The notes beneath the pieces were generated by a model. It made no database searches, had not been told where the DNA came from, and was given only the letters and a program-made list of their open reading frames with translations. Positions 52,213 to 63,356 of a DNA stretch of 64,000 nt are shown here, in pieces; positions within the stretch are counted from its first letter, which is position 1; each line of letters opens with the position of its first letter. This DNA is from Pontibacter roseus DSM 17521 (lineage in GTDB: Bacteria; Bacteroidota; Bacteroidia; Cytophagales; Hymenobacteraceae), in contig NZ_KB890762.1 of NCBI RefSeq assembly GCF_000373265.1, positions 754,833 through 818,832 on the forward strand, given 5' to 3'. Made by a program: the position numbers and the translations under genes.

Positions 52213-52407
52213 TTAGATTTGAAGCATCAACTTCACTCTGTCCATATCAGCAGTGCTAACAAGGCCAGCATGTGTCAAATTACGCTTCTGTTTTGTCGTC
52301 TTCTTGGTCAGGATGTGGCTTTTGTAAGCGTGCTTGCGCTTAATTTTGCCAGTACCTGTCAAAGAAAAACGCTTCTTTGCACCAGATTTAGTTTTAACTT
52401 TTGGCAT
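52213..52407 (-). CDS. rpmI: 50S ribosomal protein L35
   Basis: L35 is a small basic protein of the large subunit. The 64-residue sequence starts [20 protein letters not shown] and continues with [20 protein letters not shown], as expected for the family. It lies 23 nt after infC and upstream of rplT. Confidence 0.98.
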   Translation of the reverse strand: MPKVKTKSGAKKRFSLTGTGKIKRKHAYKSHILTKKTTKQKRNLTHAGLVSTADMDRVKLMLQI

Positions 52408-52430
52408 GGGTATATAATTAATTAAACAAA

Positions 52431-52994
52431 TTACTTTTTAGGAGGCGCTGCCACCTTTGGAGCAAGAATCAGGAACATCCTTTTTCCCTCCAGCTTAGGC
52501 AGTTGCTCTACTTTCGCCACATCCTCAAGCGCCTGGGCAAACTTAAGAAGCAGAATCTCACCCCTCTCCTTGAACACGATGGTTCTGCCGACAAAGTGCA
52601 CATACGACTTTATCTTGAAACCGCTTTCGAGGAAAGACTTGGCATGCTTCAGTTTGAACTCAAAATCATGGTCATCTGTGTTAGGGCCGAAACGGATTTC
52701 CTTGATGACTACTTTCTGAGCCTTCGCCTTCAGCTCCCGCGTCTTTTTCTTCTGCTCGTACTTGAATTTCGAGTAGTCGATGATACGGCATACCGGTGGA
52801 TTAGCGGTCGGCGAAATCTCGACCAGGTCCAGATTCTGCTCATTTGCTATTTTTTGTGCGTCCCGAGTAGAGAACACACCCTGCTCTACATTGTCACCAA
52901 CTAACCGGACTTCTCTGGCAGTTATTTTCTCATTGACTTTGTATGGCTCCTCCACTTTTCCGCGTGGGATGTAGCGCCTGTTTTGAGTAGCTAT
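52431..52994 (-). CDS. infC: Translation initiation factor IF-3, apparent AUA start codon
   Basis: IF-3 checks start-codon pairing on the 30S subunit. The protein has [59 protein letters not shown] and [14 protein letters not shown]. The best start is ATA at complement 52992-52994, giving [20 protein letters not shown], which matches the family N-terminus. There is no ATG, GTG or TTG between the upstream in-frame TAA and this codon, and a strong Shine-Dalgarno AAGGAGG ends 7 nt before it. The next possible start is GTG at 52955, 13 codons later, without SD. E. coli infC starts at AUU and IF-3 represses its own mRNA through that weak codon; the same control is likely here. 187 residues from ATA. 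Confidence 0.93.
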   Translation of the reverse strand: MATQNRRYIPRGKVEEPYKVNEKITAREVRLVGDNVEQGVFSTRDAQKIANEQNLDLVEISPTANPPVCRIIDYSKFKYEQKKKTRELKAKAQKVVIKEIRFGPNTDDHDFEFKLKHAKSFLESGFKIKSYVHFVGRTIVFKERGEILLLKFAQALEDVAKVEQLPKLEGKRMFLILAPKVAAPPKK

Positions 52995-53000
52995 AGTCTT

Positions 53001-53007
53001 ACCTCCT
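53001..53007 (-). promoter_or_regulatory. Strong Shine-Dalgarno sequence of infC
   Basis: AAGGAGG on the minus strand, 7 nt before the ATA codon. Most genes in this window lack such a sequence, as is usual in Bacteroidota, so its presence decides the start and marks infC as specially controlled. Confidence 0.85.
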
Positions 53008-53073
53008 TAATTTAGTTTCTACAATTAGGCTGCGAATATCGCAATTAATCTATCAAGAAAAAAATATCTCCTC

Positions 53074-55011
53074 TTAATTGTTCAACATTCCGGCAACTTT
53101 GTCCTTGAACAGCTGGATGAACTCCTCCACTGCCATCGTGCCCAAGTCCCCTTCGCCGTGTTTGCGCACAGAGACTGCATTGCCCTCCTGCTCTTTTTCG
53201 CCTACAATCAGCATGTAGGGCACTTTGCCCACTTCGGCATCACGTATTTTGCGGCCGATTTTCTCGTCGCGGTTGTCTACGAAGCCACGGATGTCTTCCT
53301 GCTGCAGCGCATCGTATACCTGCTGTGCAAAATCCTGGTATTTCTCCGAGATGGGAAGTATGGCAAATTGCTCCGGGCTCAGCCACAGTGGGAAGTTTCC
53401 GCCGCAGTGTTCAATCAGAACCGCCACAAAGCGCTCTAACGAGCCGAAAGGCGCACGGTGAATCATCACTGGACGGTGTTTGGCGTTGTCGGCACCGATG
53501 TATTCGAGCTGGAATCTCTCTGGTAAGTTATAATCCACCTGAATAGTTCCCAATTGCCACTTGCGGCCCAACGCGTCGCGCACCATGAAATCAAGCTTAG
53601 GACCGTAAAACGCAGCCTCGCCCAACTCGGTTACGGTGCGAAGGCCTTTTTCGGCGGCCGCCTCAATGATGGCGCTCTCGGCTTTCTCCCATACCTCATC
53701 GGTACCTATGTACTTGGCTTTGTTCTCTGGGTCGCGCAGCGAAATCTGGGCGGTATAGTCTTCGAAGCCCAAGGCCTTGAAGACATACAGTACCAGGTCA
53801 ATCACCTTGATGAATTCTTCTTTCACCTGGTCGGGACGGCAGAAAATGTGCGCGTCGTCCTGGGTGAAGCCTCTTACCCTGGTCAGGCCATGCAGCTCAC
53901 CACTCTGCTCGTAGCGGTAAACGGTGCCAAACTCTGCCAGCCGTACCGGCAACTCTTTATAAGAACGCGGCCGTGTTTTATAGATTTCGCAGTGGTGTGG
54001 GCAGTTCATCGGCTTCAATAAGAACTCTTCGTTCTCATTAGGCGTCTTGATTGGCTGGAATGAATCCGCGCCATACTTCTCGTAGTGGCCCGAAGTCACG
54101 TAAAGCTCCTTGCTGCCGATGTGCGGAGTAACAACCGGCTGGTATCCGGCCTTTACCTGCGCCTTGCGCATGAACTGCTCCAAGCGCTCGCGCAACAGGG
54201 TGCCCTTTGGCAACCACAGCGGCAAGCCCATACCTACCTTTTCAGAGAAGGCGAACAATTCCAACTCTTTACCCAGCTTGCGGTGGTCACGCTTCTTAGC
54301 CTCCTCCAGGCGCTCCAGGTACTCTGTCAGCTCCTTCTGCTTCGGGAAGGTCACGCCGTAGATGCGGGTGAGCTGCTTTCTGGATTCGTCGCCGCGCCAG
54401 TAGGCACCGGCCACGTTCATGAGCTTAGCCGCCTTGATAATCCCGGTGTTCGGGATGTGCGGTCCTCGGCATAGGTCCACAAAGTTGCCTTGTGTATAGA
54501 AGGTGATGGTACCGTCCTCCAGGTCTTTGATCAGGTCCAGCTTGTACTCATCCCCTTTTTCAGTGAAATAGGCAATGGCCTCGTCTTTGGAAACCTCGCG
54601 GCGCTGGAATTCACTTTTATTACGGGCTAGTTCGAGCATTTTCTGCTCCACTTTGGCGAAGTCGTCCTGGGAGAAATGCCTGTCACCCAAATCCACGTCA
54701 TAATAGAAGCCATTCTCTACGGGCGGTCCTATGCCGAACTTTACCCCAGGGTATAGCTCTTCCAGTGCCTCCGCCAACAAGTGAGCCGAGGAGTGCCAGA
54801 AGGCGTTCTTTCCCATATCATCATTCCAGGTGAGCAGCTGCACGCGCGCGTCTTCCTCAATGGGGCGTGAAAGATCCCATACCGAATCGTTCACTTTCGC
54901 GGCCAGCACATTCCGGGCCAGGCCCTCACTGATGCTGGATGCAATCTCATAGCTTGTCACGCCTTTTTCATATTGGCGCACAGAGCCGTCTGGCAGTGTG
55001 ATGTTAATCAT
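53074..55011 (-). CDS. thrS: Threonyl-tRNA synthetase
   Basis: ThrS charges tRNA-Thr and edits mischarged serine. The 645-residue class II synthetase has the N-terminal TGS domain ([20 protein letters not shown]), the editing domain with [20 protein letters not shown] and [10 protein letters not shown], catalytic motifs such as [40 protein letters not shown] and [20 protein letters not shown], and a C-terminal anticodon-binding domain ([20 protein letters not shown]). First of thrS-infC-rpmI-rplT. Confidence 0.98.
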   Translation of the reverse strand: MINITLPDGSVRQYEKGVTSYEIASSISEGLARNVLAAKVNDSVWDLSRPIEEDARVQLLTWNDDMGKNAFWHSSAHLLAEALEELYPGVKFGIGPPVENGFYYDVDLGDRHFSQDDFAKVEQKMLELARNKSEFQRREVSKDEAIAYFTEKGDEYKLDLIKDLEDGTITFYTQGNFVDLCRGPHIPNTGIIKAAKLMNVAGAYWRGDESRKQLTRIYGVTFPKQKELTEYLERLEEAKKRDHRKLGKELELFAFSEKVGMGLPLWLPKGTLLRERLEQFMRKAQVKAGYQPVVTPHIGSKELYVTSGHYEKYGADSFQPIKTPNENEEFLLKPMNCPHHCEIYKTRPRSYKELPVRLAEFGTVYRYEQSGELHGLTRVRGFTQDDAHIFCRPDQVKEEFIKVIDLVLYVFKALGFEDYTAQISLRDPENKAKYIGTDEVWEKAESAIIEAAAEKGLRTVTELGEAAFYGPKLDFMVRDALGRKWQLGTIQVDYNLPERFQLEYIGADNAKHRPVMIHRAPFGSLERFVAVLIEHCGGNFPLWLSPEQFAILPISEKYQDFAQQVYDALQQEDIRGFVDNRDEKIGRKIRDAEVGKVPYMLIVGEKEQEGNAVSVRKHGEGDLGTMAVEEFIQLFKDKVAGMLNN

Positions 55012-55023
55012 GTTTTATCTTAG

Positions 55024-56121
55024 CTATTGTGTAAATAAGTCCCGCTGCCGGACAGCCATGCTGTCTAGTACAGGTCTTGGTCTCTCTATTCTATACCTCA
55101 GCCTGGCCATACCCTGTTGTGCCGCTGTATGGTTGGGTGCAACGGCCACAGCACGCTGATACAACTGCAACGCTGTCTGGTTATCCCCTAACCGCTCATA
55201 GCTGCTGCCTTTGGTGGTCAGGTAACGGATGTTGTCGCCATACCTTGGCTCAGCCATTTCCAAATGCGCTAGTGCAGCATTGTAATCACCGTTGCCGTGA
55301 TGCAACAACCCAAGCTGAAAATGGGCCGCATGTAAGGTATCTGCAAGTTCCACTGCCTTGCCAAAACTGTAGAAGGCACTGTCCTTCTTCTGTGCCTGGA
55401 TTAGCAAAAGCCCTTTGTAATACCAAAGCATCGCATCGTCAGGTGCCAGTTGCTCTGCCCGCTGCAGGTGCGGCTTAGCCAACTGCACTTCGTTCTTGGC
55501 TAGGTATAGCCCTGCCAGTTCCCGATGAGGGTGCATGAAATCCGGGTTCTGCTCCAAGGCCAGCCTATAGCTTCGCAGTGCTTTCGCTGTGTCACCGGTC
55601 TCTTCCAAGATGCGCCCTCTGTAATAAAAGGCATACTCACTGGTGGGTGACAACTCGAGCGCTTTGCTGATATACTGGTTCGCAGGTCCGTACGCTTTTC
55701 GCTGCAGGTATAGCTCTGCCAGCAACACATACAATGAGGAACTCTGGTAAGAATTTCGCGCGGCCTGCAATGCCAACGGCAACGCCTCTCCACTCCTACC
55801 CATCAGGTAAAGCACCTGCGCCTTCACAAAGAAGTTGGCTGGGTCGCTCTTGGACAGACTAATGGCTTGGTCCACATCCTCCAGCGCCTGCTCCAGCTCC
55901 CCTTTTCGGAGTAGCACCATGGCTCTTCTTGTATAGAGGCTGCCGTCGCGTCCTGAACGGCCTATGGCCTCATTCAGATTGGCGAGTTCAATGTCTGGGT
56001 TGTCAACCACGGCCTCGAGGTTTACCATTCGTTCACGGCTATCCTCTTCAGAGATACAGCCTGAAAAGCAGAGCACCACAGCCATCACACACCACCAGCA
56101 AACCCGTGACATCATCCGCAA
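55024..56121 (-). CDS. TPR-repeat lipoprotein
   Basis: A 365-residue exported protein with a lipoprotein signal (VCWWCVMAVVLCFSGC, lipobox Cys near residue 22) followed by about eight TPR units, for example RRAMVLLRKGELEQALEDVD, YYRGRILEETGDTAKALRSY, FQLGLLHHGNGDYNAALAHL and TTKGSSYERLGDNQTALQLY. It probably acts as a scaffold at the inner face of the outer membrane; partners are unknown. It sits 12 nt upstream of thrS on the same strand, so it may share transcription with the translation genes. The start may be Met3 or Met4. Confidence 0.8.
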   Translation of the reverse strand: MRMMSRVCWWCVMAVVLCFSGCISEEDSRERMVNLEAVVDNPDIELANLNEAIGRSGRDGSLYTRRAMVLLRKGELEQALEDVDQAISLSKSDPANFFVKAQVLYLMGRSGEALPLALQAARNSYQSSSLYVLLAELYLQRKAYGPANQYISKALELSPTSEYAFYYRGRILEETGDTAKALRSYRLALEQNPDFMHPHRELAGLYLAKNEVQLAKPHLQRAEQLAPDDAMLWYYKGLLLIQAQKKDSAFYSFGKAVELADTLHAAHFQLGLLHHGNGDYNAALAHLEMAEPRYGDNIRYLTTKGSSYERLGDNQTALQLYQRAVAVAPNHTAAQQGMARLRYRIERPRPVLDSMAVRQRDLFTQ

Positions 56122-56202
56122 AAAAATACTTTTCTATACAAGTGCGCTAAATTATGGATAATTTGGGTAAATAACGATACCTCCCCCTGCTATACCTTTA
56201 AA

Positions 56203-56246
56203 AAGCGAGAGGGCCTGCTCCTTTCCAGTGGCAGGCCCTCTCGCTT
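56203..56246 (-). terminator. Terminator of the RMDN-like TPR gene
   Basis: aagcgagagggcctgc (56203-56218) pairs perfectly with gcaggccctctcgctt (56231-56246), a 16-bp stem with a T-rich tail on the minus strand. Confidence 0.9.
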
Positions 56247-56261
56247 CAGTTTATGGTCGGA

Positions 56262-57047
56262 TTACCTTTGCTGACTATCCAACATGATTTTGCAGCGCCT
56301 GCTCAGTTCCAGTTCCTCCTTCGTCTGAAGCGTTTGGTTCAGGGAAAGGGCACGCTGCAAGGTAGACGCGCAGGCTGCTTTGTCTTTCATCTCCTGAAAG
56401 ATGCAAGCCAAATCATAGTAGTACTGCAAGTTGTTTGGGTTCTGAGTGATAGCAGCCTCAATGGCACTGATGGCATCCTGATTGGTCACTTTCTCTCTTA
56501 TCCCACCAAATAGCATCTTAGCGGCTGCCACTTCAGCGAAGTTGAGGTTAGCCATTTTGAAATACCAACGGCCAAGCAAATGCCAGGCATCGGCATGGGT
56601 TGCATTGCGCCGAAGCGCGGCATCCAGATAGTGCTTCACCTGATTTGTAACCGCCAGGCGCTGCTTTGGCCCTGACATCATGGCCAGGGAAACCAGCGAG
56701 AGCGCCATCGCATAGTTGGCATTCGCATCCAGAGAGTCTATCTCATAGGCACGAAGGGCATATGACTTGGCTTGGTTGAAATGGTTGAGTTTGCGGCTGT
56801 CATCAGCATAGCGCTCGCCCATCCGGTTGTGCAGCAGACTGGCGCTACATAAGGCCTCAAAATTATCTGGAGCAGCGGAAATTATTTCTTCATACAGCGC
56901 CAAGGCCTCTGTTTCCTTGTACTGCTGCTTTAACTCAGAGGCGCGTTTTAAAAGCAAATCGTGTTCAGAATCCCCTGCTGCCTCACACGGAGAGAGCAGG
57001 AGACTGAACACGATTATAAAAGAAATTGCCTTACAGATTCTTTGCAT
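56262..57047 (-). CDS. Exported TPR protein resembling the RMDN/FAM82 family
   Basis: About 261 residues from the chosen start MQRICKAISFIIVFSLLLSP, a signal peptide; the longer frame begins at 57095. The mature protein is made of TPR helices. The central part VKHYLDAALRRNATHADAWH, LLGRWYFKMANLNFAEVAAA and KMLFGGIREKVTNQDAISAI strongly recalls the eukaryotic regulator-of-microtubule-dynamics proteins (RMDN/FAM82), where a similar H-L-G-W...A..LFG pattern occurs. Bacterial members are of unknown function. It lies 64 nt after parC on the same strand and ends at its own terminator. Confidence 0.7.
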   Translation of the reverse strand: MQRICKAISFIIVFSLLLSPCEAAGDSEHDLLLKRASELKQQYKETEALALYEEIISAAPDNFEALCSASLLHNRMGERYADDSRKLNHFNQAKSYALRAYEIDSLDANANYAMALSLVSLAMMSGPKQRLAVTNQVKHYLDAALRRNATHADAWHLLGRWYFKMANLNFAEVAAAKMLFGGIREKVTNQDAISAIEAAITQNPNNLQYYYDLACIFQEMKDKAACASTLQRALSLNQTLQTKEELELSRRCKIMLDSQQR

Positions 57048-57111
57048 ACAGTAGTTTAAGCAACCTAATATATTGCTCTGGAACAACTTATGCAAAAAAA
57101 GAGGACTAAAT

Positions 57112-59859
57112 CTAGAACAAATCCAACTGCTTCTTCTCTTTCAGCACTTTTCTTGCATTTTGCTCTTCCGTTACTTCTTGTACGTCTTCTTCTGTAACAG
57201 GTTGAGTCCCACTTGCCTTAGCGGCCGCCTCAGCCAACTCTAAAAGTTCGGTAGGCAAGGTGACAGCTTCTCGCTTCGTAGAAACTTTCTTAGACTTTGG
57301 TTTCTCCTCCAGTTCCACTGCCTCCTGCTTAGGCACCGTCACATCGTAAATCTTGAAGTAGCTGAGTTTGTTACCCATTGCCTTCCAGCCTTTCACATCA
57401 ATGAATTCGTTAAGCAGCAGTTTCTCAGTCTCCTTCTCTCCACGCAGTGCGCGCTTGAAGGAGATGGTAGCTAGCGGCTCCGGATGCGTGGACACGGCCT
57501 CAAGTCTTGAATTTTTGGTCTCAGGTATAAACGGAAAGCGTTTGCCAACTGTCGTGGTCTCTATCTTGAAGCGCTTCACATAATAGGTTTTATTTTCGCC
57601 TTCAAAATATATGGCTGACACCACTAGCTCCGGCTCGAACTTCTGCAGCACCTTGATTTTCTCTACGGTATAGTGGTTGCTCAAATCAAAGGAGGTCTGC
57701 TCGTAGGTTCCGTCTTCGTAGATGACCAGAATCGTATCTTCTGTATTGAAGGAGCCAAGATAACGGCCGCGTCCTTCCGTGTTCAGCCTGCCTATCACTT
57801 CGTCATAGAATATTTCACGACCACCCAATGTAGAGTCACCCAGGCTCTTCTGCACCACCTTCTTGATAGGGTATTTGGTCACGGTGTTACCATTTGACCC
57901 TTTGCCTTTTATCATCAGTTCAGCGAAGTCATAGTCGAAGACTTTGTTGCGTGCAGAGGCGTTTGGAGCTAGCGTGATGGTTACCACCTCTGACTCAGAA
58001 TTCGGGTTGGCTGTCAGGTAATGCACCTTGGAGTTTTTGTTGCCTTTGGTCAGGTCGTACTCCTTATCACGGGTGATAGACTTGACAGAGAATCGCTTGG
58101 CAAAAGATACACCGGTCTTGCCATCCACATAAATCATGTTGTAGACCATGTGCTCGTCGTTCTTGTTGTACACGCTGGCCATCACGATGTCTTTGCCTAC
58201 GAACGTCTTATCGGCCACTTTGGTCACCATGAACTTACCGTCCTTGCGGAACACGATGATGTCATCCATGTCAGAGCAGTCGCACACGAACTCGTCTTTG
58301 CGCAATCCGGTACCGATGAAACCGTCTTTCGCATTCATGTAAAGCTTCTGGTTGGCTATCGCAACTTTCTGTGCAGTAATTACATCAAAGGTTTTCACCT
58401 GTGTCTTGCGGTCACGTCCCTGGCCATACTTCTTCAGCAAGCCTTCGAAGTAAGCAATAGCGTATCGTACCAGGTTTGCCAAATTGTCGTCCACTTCGGC
58501 CATTTCCTCTTCTAGCTTCTTGATGTACTCATCCGCTTTGAAGGAGTCGAACTTAGAGATGCGCTTGATTCTGATTTCCGTCAGGCGGATAATGTCCTCT
58601 TCGCTCACCTCACGGCGCAGAAGGTGCTTGAACGGATCCAACCCAGTGTCTATCGCGTTGAGAACCGCCTCCCAAGTCTCGCACTCCTCAATATCGCGGT
58701 AGATGCGGTTCTCAATGAAGATTTTCTCAAGCGACGAATAATGCCACTTATCTTCCAGTTCACCTTTGCGGATTTCCAACTCACGCTTCAGCAAGTCTAC
58801 GGTTTTAAAGGTAGAGAGGCGCAGCAGGTCGTCCACACTCATGAAGTGCGGCTTCTCATCAATGATAACGCAAGTGTTAGGAGAAATGGATACCTCGCAA
58901 TCCGTGAAGGCATATAGCGCATCCATGGTCAGGTCAGGCGACACTCCGGGAGGAAGCTGTACCTGTATCTCCACATTGGCAGCCGTGTTATCGACTACCT
59001 TCTTGATTTTAATCTTGTTATTCTCGCTCGCCTTCACGATGGACTCCATCAAACCGGTCGTTGTAATGCCATAAGGCACATCCCGAATGATGAGCATAGT
59101 CTTGTCCACCTTTTCGATGGTAGCACGCACCCGGATGCGTCCACCGCGCATACCGTTGTTGTAGTTGGTCACGTCTACCAGACCTCCGGTTGGAAAGTCA
59201 GGCAGCAACGTAGTCTTGCGACCCTTCAAAACATCAATAGAACCTTTAATGAGCTCCTTGAAGTTGTGCGGCATTATCTTGGTCGAAAGACCCACGGCTA
59301 TACCTTCCACACCCTGCGCAAGCAGCAGCGGGAACTTCACAGGTAGCGTCACAGGCTCGTTTTTGCGGCCATCGTAGCTCAGCTGCCACTGTGTCGTCTG
59401 TGGATTGAACACCACATCCAGCGCGAACTTAGACAGACGGGCCTCGATGTAACGCGCGGCTGCGGCACTGTCTCCTGTGCGCACATCGCCCCAGTTACCC
59501 TGTGTCTCAATGAGCAGGTCCTTCTGACCCAGGTTCACGATAGCGTCTCCAATGGAAGCGTCGCCATGTGGGTGGTACTGCATGGTCTGTCCGATGACGT
59601 TCGCCACTTTGTTGAAGCGTCCATCGTCCATTTCTTTCATGGCATGCAGGATACGACGCTGCACCGGCTTCAGGCCATCCTCAATGGCGGGTACGGCACG
59701 TTCCAATATAACATAGGAGGCATAGTCGAGGAACCAGTTCTCGTAGAGTCCGGAGACAGGCGTTACGTTATGGATTTTCTCTTCCTCTCCGTCGGTGAAC
59801 GCAATCTCCAGCTCGTCTTCTCTTTCTATACCTTCGTTGTTCAGTTCGTCGTTATGCAT
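57112..59859 (-). CDS. parC: DNA topoisomerase IV subunit A (ParC/GyrA family)
   Basis: The DNA-cleaving subunit of a type IIA topoisomerase that unlinks daughter chromosomes. The 915-residue protein has the winged-helix/tower core with [38 protein letters not shown] and the active Tyr137 in [12 protein letters not shown]. The C-terminal part is a beta-pinwheel-like domain ([20 protein letters not shown]), and no GyrA-box (QRRGGKG) is seen, which favours ParC over GyrA. The acidic N-terminus ([20 protein letters not shown]) is unusual. It overlaps parE by 8 nt. Confidence 0.93.
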   Translation of the reverse strand: MHNDELNNEGIEREDELEIAFTDGEEEKIHNVTPVSGLYENWFLDYASYVILERAVPAIEDGLKPVQRRILHAMKEMDDGRFNKVANVIGQTMQYHPHGDASIGDAIVNLGQKDLLIETQGNWGDVRTGDSAAAARYIEARLSKFALDVVFNPQTTQWQLSYDGRKNEPVTLPVKFPLLLAQGVEGIAVGLSTKIMPHNFKELIKGSIDVLKGRKTTLLPDFPTGGLVDVTNYNNGMRGGRIRVRATIEKVDKTMLIIRDVPYGITTTGLMESIVKASENNKIKIKKVVDNTAANVEIQVQLPPGVSPDLTMDALYAFTDCEVSISPNTCVIIDEKPHFMSVDDLLRLSTFKTVDLLKRELEIRKGELEDKWHYSSLEKIFIENRIYRDIEECETWEAVLNAIDTGLDPFKHLLRREVSEEDIIRLTEIRIKRISKFDSFKADEYIKKLEEEMAEVDDNLANLVRYAIAYFEGLLKKYGQGRDRKTQVKTFDVITAQKVAIANQKLYMNAKDGFIGTGLRKDEFVCDCSDMDDIIVFRKDGKFMVTKVADKTFVGKDIVMASVYNKNDEHMVYNMIYVDGKTGVSFAKRFSVKSITRDKEYDLTKGNKNSKVHYLTANPNSESEVVTITLAPNASARNKVFDYDFAELMIKGKGSNGNTVTKYPIKKVVQKSLGDSTLGGREIFYDEVIGRLNTEGRGRYLGSFNTEDTILVIYEDGTYEQTSFDLSNHYTVEKIKVLQKFEPELVVSAIYFEGENKTYYVKRFKIETTTVGKRFPFIPETKNSRLEAVSTHPEPLATISFKRALRGEKETEKLLLNEFIDVKGWKAMGNKLSYFKIYDVTVPKQEAVELEEKPKSKKVSTKREAVTLPTELLELAEAAAKASGTQPVTEEDVQEVTEEQNARKVLKEKKQLDLF

Positions 59860-61714
59860 AAATCTCTTCTACTATGTCTTTCTCAATCTTCAAGTTCTCG
59901 ATGATGAACTGCTGGCGCTCAGGCGTGTTCTTGCCCATGTAGTAGCTCAGCATTTTCTGTATCGTCGTGTCCTTCTGCAGGAACACAGGCTTCAACTTGA
60001 TGTTTTCCCCGATGAATTTCCCGAACTCGTCCGGTGATATCTCCCCAAGTCCTTTAAAGCGGGTAATCTCAGGTCGCTTACCCAGTTTCTCGATGGCTGC
60101 CTGCTTCTCCGTCTCGTTGTAGCAGTAGATGGTGTCCTTCTTGTTGCGCACCCGGAAAAGCGGCGTCTCCAGAATGTACACGTGGCCGTTCTTCACCAAA
60201 TCAGGAAAGAACTGCAGAAAGAACGTGAGCAGCAGCAGGCGGATGTGCATGCCATCCACGTCGGCATCAGTCGCGATTACCACACGGTTGTAGCGCAGTC
60301 CTTCCAGGCCTTCTTCTATGTTGAGGGCGTGCTGCAGCAGGTTGAACTCCTCGTTCTCATATACTACCTTCTTTTTGAGACCAAAACAGTTGAGTGGCTT
60401 TCCTCTTAAGCTGAATACAGCCTCTGTGTCCACGTTGCGGGACTTGGTGATGGAGCCACTCGCAGAGTCACCCTCTGTGATGAACAGCGTGGAGATGGCT
60501 GCATTCTCGTGCTTGTCTTCGTTGAAGTGCAGGCGGCAGTCGCGCAGTTTGCGGTTGTGCAGGTTGGCTTTCTTGGCGCGCTGGTTAGCCAGTTTCTTCA
60601 CGCCCGCCATATCCTTGCGCTCCCGCTCACTCTGCTCGATGCGCTTCTTCAGAGCCTCCGCCGTGGTCGGGTTCCTGTGGAGGAAGTTATCGAGGTTCTC
60701 CTTGATGAAATCATTGATATAGGCACGCACCGCTGGTCCGTCAGGCCCCATATCAATAGAGCCCAGCTTTGTCTTGGTCTGTGACTCAAACACCGGCTCC
60801 TGTACACGCAGCGAGATGGCGCCCACAATAGAGCCGCGGATATCGGCCGCATCGTAGTCTTTCTTGAAGAAGTCGCGAATCGTTTTCACAATCGCCTCCC
60901 GGAACGCTGCTAGGTGCGTACCGCCCATGGTGGTGTACTGGCCGTTTACAAAGGAGTAGTACTCCTCGCCATAGTCGTTGCCGTGCGTCAGCGCCAGTTC
61001 AATGTCCGCTCCCTTCAGGTGGATGATGGGGTAGCGCATACTCTCTTCATCGGCCTTGTTGCGGAGCAGGTCCAGCAGGCCGTTCTCGGAGTAGAACTTC
61101 TTGCCGTTGAAGTTGACGGTCAGGCCGGCATTCAGGTATACATAGTTCCAGATTTGGTTCTCCAGGTAATCCGGGTTGTACTGGTAGTTCTTGAAGATGG
61201 TATCGTCTGGCGTGAAGATGGTCAGGGTGCCGTTTCGCTGTGTTGTTTCCTGCAACTCAGAATCCAGCGTCAGCACGCCCCGCTCAAACTCAGCGGCCTT
61301 CATCTTGCCATCGCGCACCGACTGGATACGGAAGTGGCTGGATAGGGCGTTTACCGCCTTGGTACCCACACCGTTCAGACCAACCGACTTCTGGAAGGCC
61401 TTGCTGTCATACTTGCCACCCGTGTTGATTTTGCTCACACAGTCAATCACCTTGCCCAAAGGTATACCCCGACCATAGTCGCGCACCTGCACCTTGTGGT
61501 CCGATATCTTGATGTCGATGGTCTTGCCGAAACCCATCACGTGTTCGTCAATGGAGTTGTCAATCACCTCTTTCACCAGGATGTAAATACCGTCATCGGC
61601 CGAAGAGCCGTCTCCCAGCTTGCCGATGTACATACCAGGTCGTAGCCTAATGTGCTCGCGCGGCTCCAGCGAGCGAATGCTGTCTTCGTTGTAATTATGC
61701 TCTAACTCTGCCAT
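59852..61714 (-). CDS. parE: DNA topoisomerase IV subunit B (ParE/GyrB family)
   Basis: The ATPase subunit of topoisomerase IV. The 620-residue protein has the GHKL ATPase domain ([58 protein letters not shown]), the transducer with QTKTKLGS and the TOPRIM domain ([38 protein letters not shown]). The C-terminal segment [16 protein letters not shown] is conserved. It overlaps the start of parC by 8 nt, so the two subunits are translationally coupled. Confidence 0.94.
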   Translation of the reverse strand: MAELEHNYNEDSIRSLEPREHIRLRPGMYIGKLGDGSSADDGIYILVKEVIDNSIDEHVMGFGKTIDIKISDHKVQVRDYGRGIPLGKVIDCVSKINTGGKYDSKAFQKSVGLNGVGTKAVNALSSHFRIQSVRDGKMKAAEFERGVLTLDSELQETTQRNGTLTIFTPDDTIFKNYQYNPDYLENQIWNYVYLNAGLTVNFNGKKFYSENGLLDLLRNKADEESMRYPIIHLKGADIELALTHGNDYGEEYYSFVNGQYTTMGGTHLAAFREAIVKTIRDFFKKDYDAADIRGSIVGAISLRVQEPVFESQTKTKLGSIDMGPDGPAVRAYINDFIKENLDNFLHRNPTTAEALKKRIEQSERERKDMAGVKKLANQRAKKANLHNRKLRDCRLHFNEDKHENAAISTLFITEGDSASGSITKSRNVDTEAVFSLRGKPLNCFGLKKKVVYENEEFNLLQHALNIEEGLEGLRYNRVVIATDADVDGMHIRLLLLTFFLQFFPDLVKNGHVYILETPLFRVRNKKDTIYCYNETEKQAAIEKLGKRPEITRFKGLGEISPDEFGKFIGENIKLKPVFLQKDTTIQKMLSYYMGKNTPERQQFIIENLKIEKDIVEEIYA

Positions 61715-62062
61715 TCTGTAAGCGTAAGTGTAATTGATTAGGTGGAATTACTCGGAAATATAGAAAAATAAAAGAAAACAGGCGGGGCAAATAGTTCCAG
61801 CCTCCTGATGTTCTCGCCACTCAAAGGGTATTTTGCTAATATATTTAGCCAACAAATTTAATCAAATTCTGCGTCAATCTCAAGCATATATACATAACTT
61901 CTATTTTGCCTCTACAGTTCACAAAAAGACAGATTTTATCACGCGCCCTTATGCTAATACAATTAGTAATAATATATAAAATTTTTACTATACCTAAGCA
62001 GGACTTTTACTTATTTTGGCCCGTGTCCCTACAAGGACAAGCAGCACCTAAACCAGCGTTTC
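61715..62062. other. Intergenic region between divergent parE and the AI-2E-family gene
   Basis: About 350 AT-rich bases without a convincing reading frame. It should contain both promoters; TTATTTTG near 62013-62020 is one base off the -7 consensus for the plus-strand gene. One TATACCT heptamer occurs near 61989. Confidence 0.5.
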
Positions 62063-63229
62063 ATGGAAATTAAATTACCGGGCTATTTCAAGTATGTGGT
62101 TATACTTTTGGGTCTCATCCTGCTCATCTGGATTCTGCAGACATTTAAAAGTGTCCTGATGCCCCTGGTGTTCGCCCTGCTGTTCGCCCTGCTGCTCCTT
62201 CCCCTGACGCGCGACTTGGAAAGATTTCGCCTTCCGCGTGCTGTGGCCATCATCTGTAGTATTGTGGTGGTCATGGTGGTGCTGGGGCTAGTCATCTGGT
62301 TTCTGTCCATGCAGGTGATTAGCCTGACCTCGGAGCTGGAGACGATTGGCAAGAACATCGACGTGCTCTTTTTCAAGACGCAGCGTTTTCTCTTCCAAAA
62401 CTTTGGCGTAGAGCCTTCAAACAAAAGTGATTTCATCCGGAGTACTATAGGCAACCTGCGGGAGCTTACCACCACCTTTCTGGGTAGCACCATCTCCATG
62501 ACAACTGGCGCGCTGGCCGTGCTGACGGTGGTTCCCATTTTCGTGTTCTGTTTCCTGTATTACCGCGACCACCTGGAGCAGTTCATGTATAAGTTCGTAG
62601 CCAAGGAGCGTCGCAGCGGCATGAACCATACCATTAATAACATACAGAGTGTGGCACAGAGTTATATTTCGGGTTTGATGATTGTGATTGTCATTGTCTC
62701 GCTGCTCAATTCTGCCGGCCTGCTCATATTGGGGGTTAAGTATGCCATCTTCTTTGGGGTGTTTGCCTCCATCCTGACCATCATACCTTATATAGGCATT
62801 ATGATAGGCGCGATGCTTCCGGCTCTCTTTACGTTGGCTACCACCGGCAACCTGTTCGATGCGGTGCTGGTCGTCCTGGTGTTCATGTTCGTGCAGTTCC
62901 TGGAAGGTAATTTCATTACGCCTTATGTAGTAGGTTCTAAAGTGAGCATCAATCCCTTTGCGGCCATTGTGGCCTTGCTGATTGGTGGCGAGATTTGGGG
63001 AGCGGCCGGTATGATTATTTCTATACCTATGATTGCGATTCTCAAAGTGCTTTTTGATGCCTATGAGCCCTTGCAACCTTTCGGCTTCCTGCTGGCGGAC
63101 ATTGATGATGTGAAGGTGAAGAAATCCAACAGGTTCAACCAGATGTTCGACAAGCTTAGGAAAAAGGCCCGTAAAGAACGGGAGGAACTGGAGCAGGAAG
63201 AGCCGCAAGAGCAGGAACAGGAGCAATAA
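62063..63229 (+). CDS. AI-2E family transporter (PerM-like membrane protein)
   Basis: A 388-residue inner-membrane protein with about eight membrane helices, starting with YVVILLGLILLIWILQTFKS and MPLVFALLFALLLLPLTRDL. The family signature lies in the C-terminal half: YISGLMIVIVIVSLLNSAGL, YAIFFGVFASILTIIPYIGI and LEGNFITPYVVGSKVSINPF. Members were named for AI-2 export, but others are Na/H antiporters or unknown, so substrate is not assigned. The C-terminus is charged and ends in a run rich in Glu and Gln (EELEQEEPQEQEQEQ). A single gene, 127 nt before the exonuclease gene. Confidence 0.9.
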   Translation: MEIKLPGYFKYVVILLGLILLIWILQTFKSVLMPLVFALLFALLLLPLTRDLERFRLPRAVAIICSIVVVMVVLGLVIWFLSMQVISLTSELETIGKNIDVLFFKTQRFLFQNFGVEPSNKSDFIRSTIGNLRELTTTFLGSTISMTTGALAVLTVVPIFVFCFLYYRDHLEQFMYKFVAKERRSGMNHTINNIQSVAQSYISGLMIVIVIVSLLNSAGLLILGVKYAIFFGVFASILTIIPYIGIMIGAMLPALFTLATTGNLFDAVLVVLVFMFVQFLEGNFITPYVVGSKVSINPFAAIVALLIGGEIWGAAGMIISIPMIAILKVLFDAYEPLQPFGFLLADIDDVKVKKSNRFNQMFDKLRKKARKEREELEQEEPQEQEQEQ

Positions 63230-63356
63230 AAGGGTATTCGTGCTAACTGTATTCGCATCGGTAGCAATTTGAAACGTATTGCTAATTATGTTGGTTTATA
63301 GGATAGCCTCCGGCGCTGTGCCAGCGGCAATCCAAAAAGCATAACCCAGACACATC

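Noticed and set aside
52431..52955. infC starting at GTG 52955
   Set aside because: It would drop the conserved MATQNRR N-terminus and has no ribosome-binding site, while the upstream ATA has a strong one.
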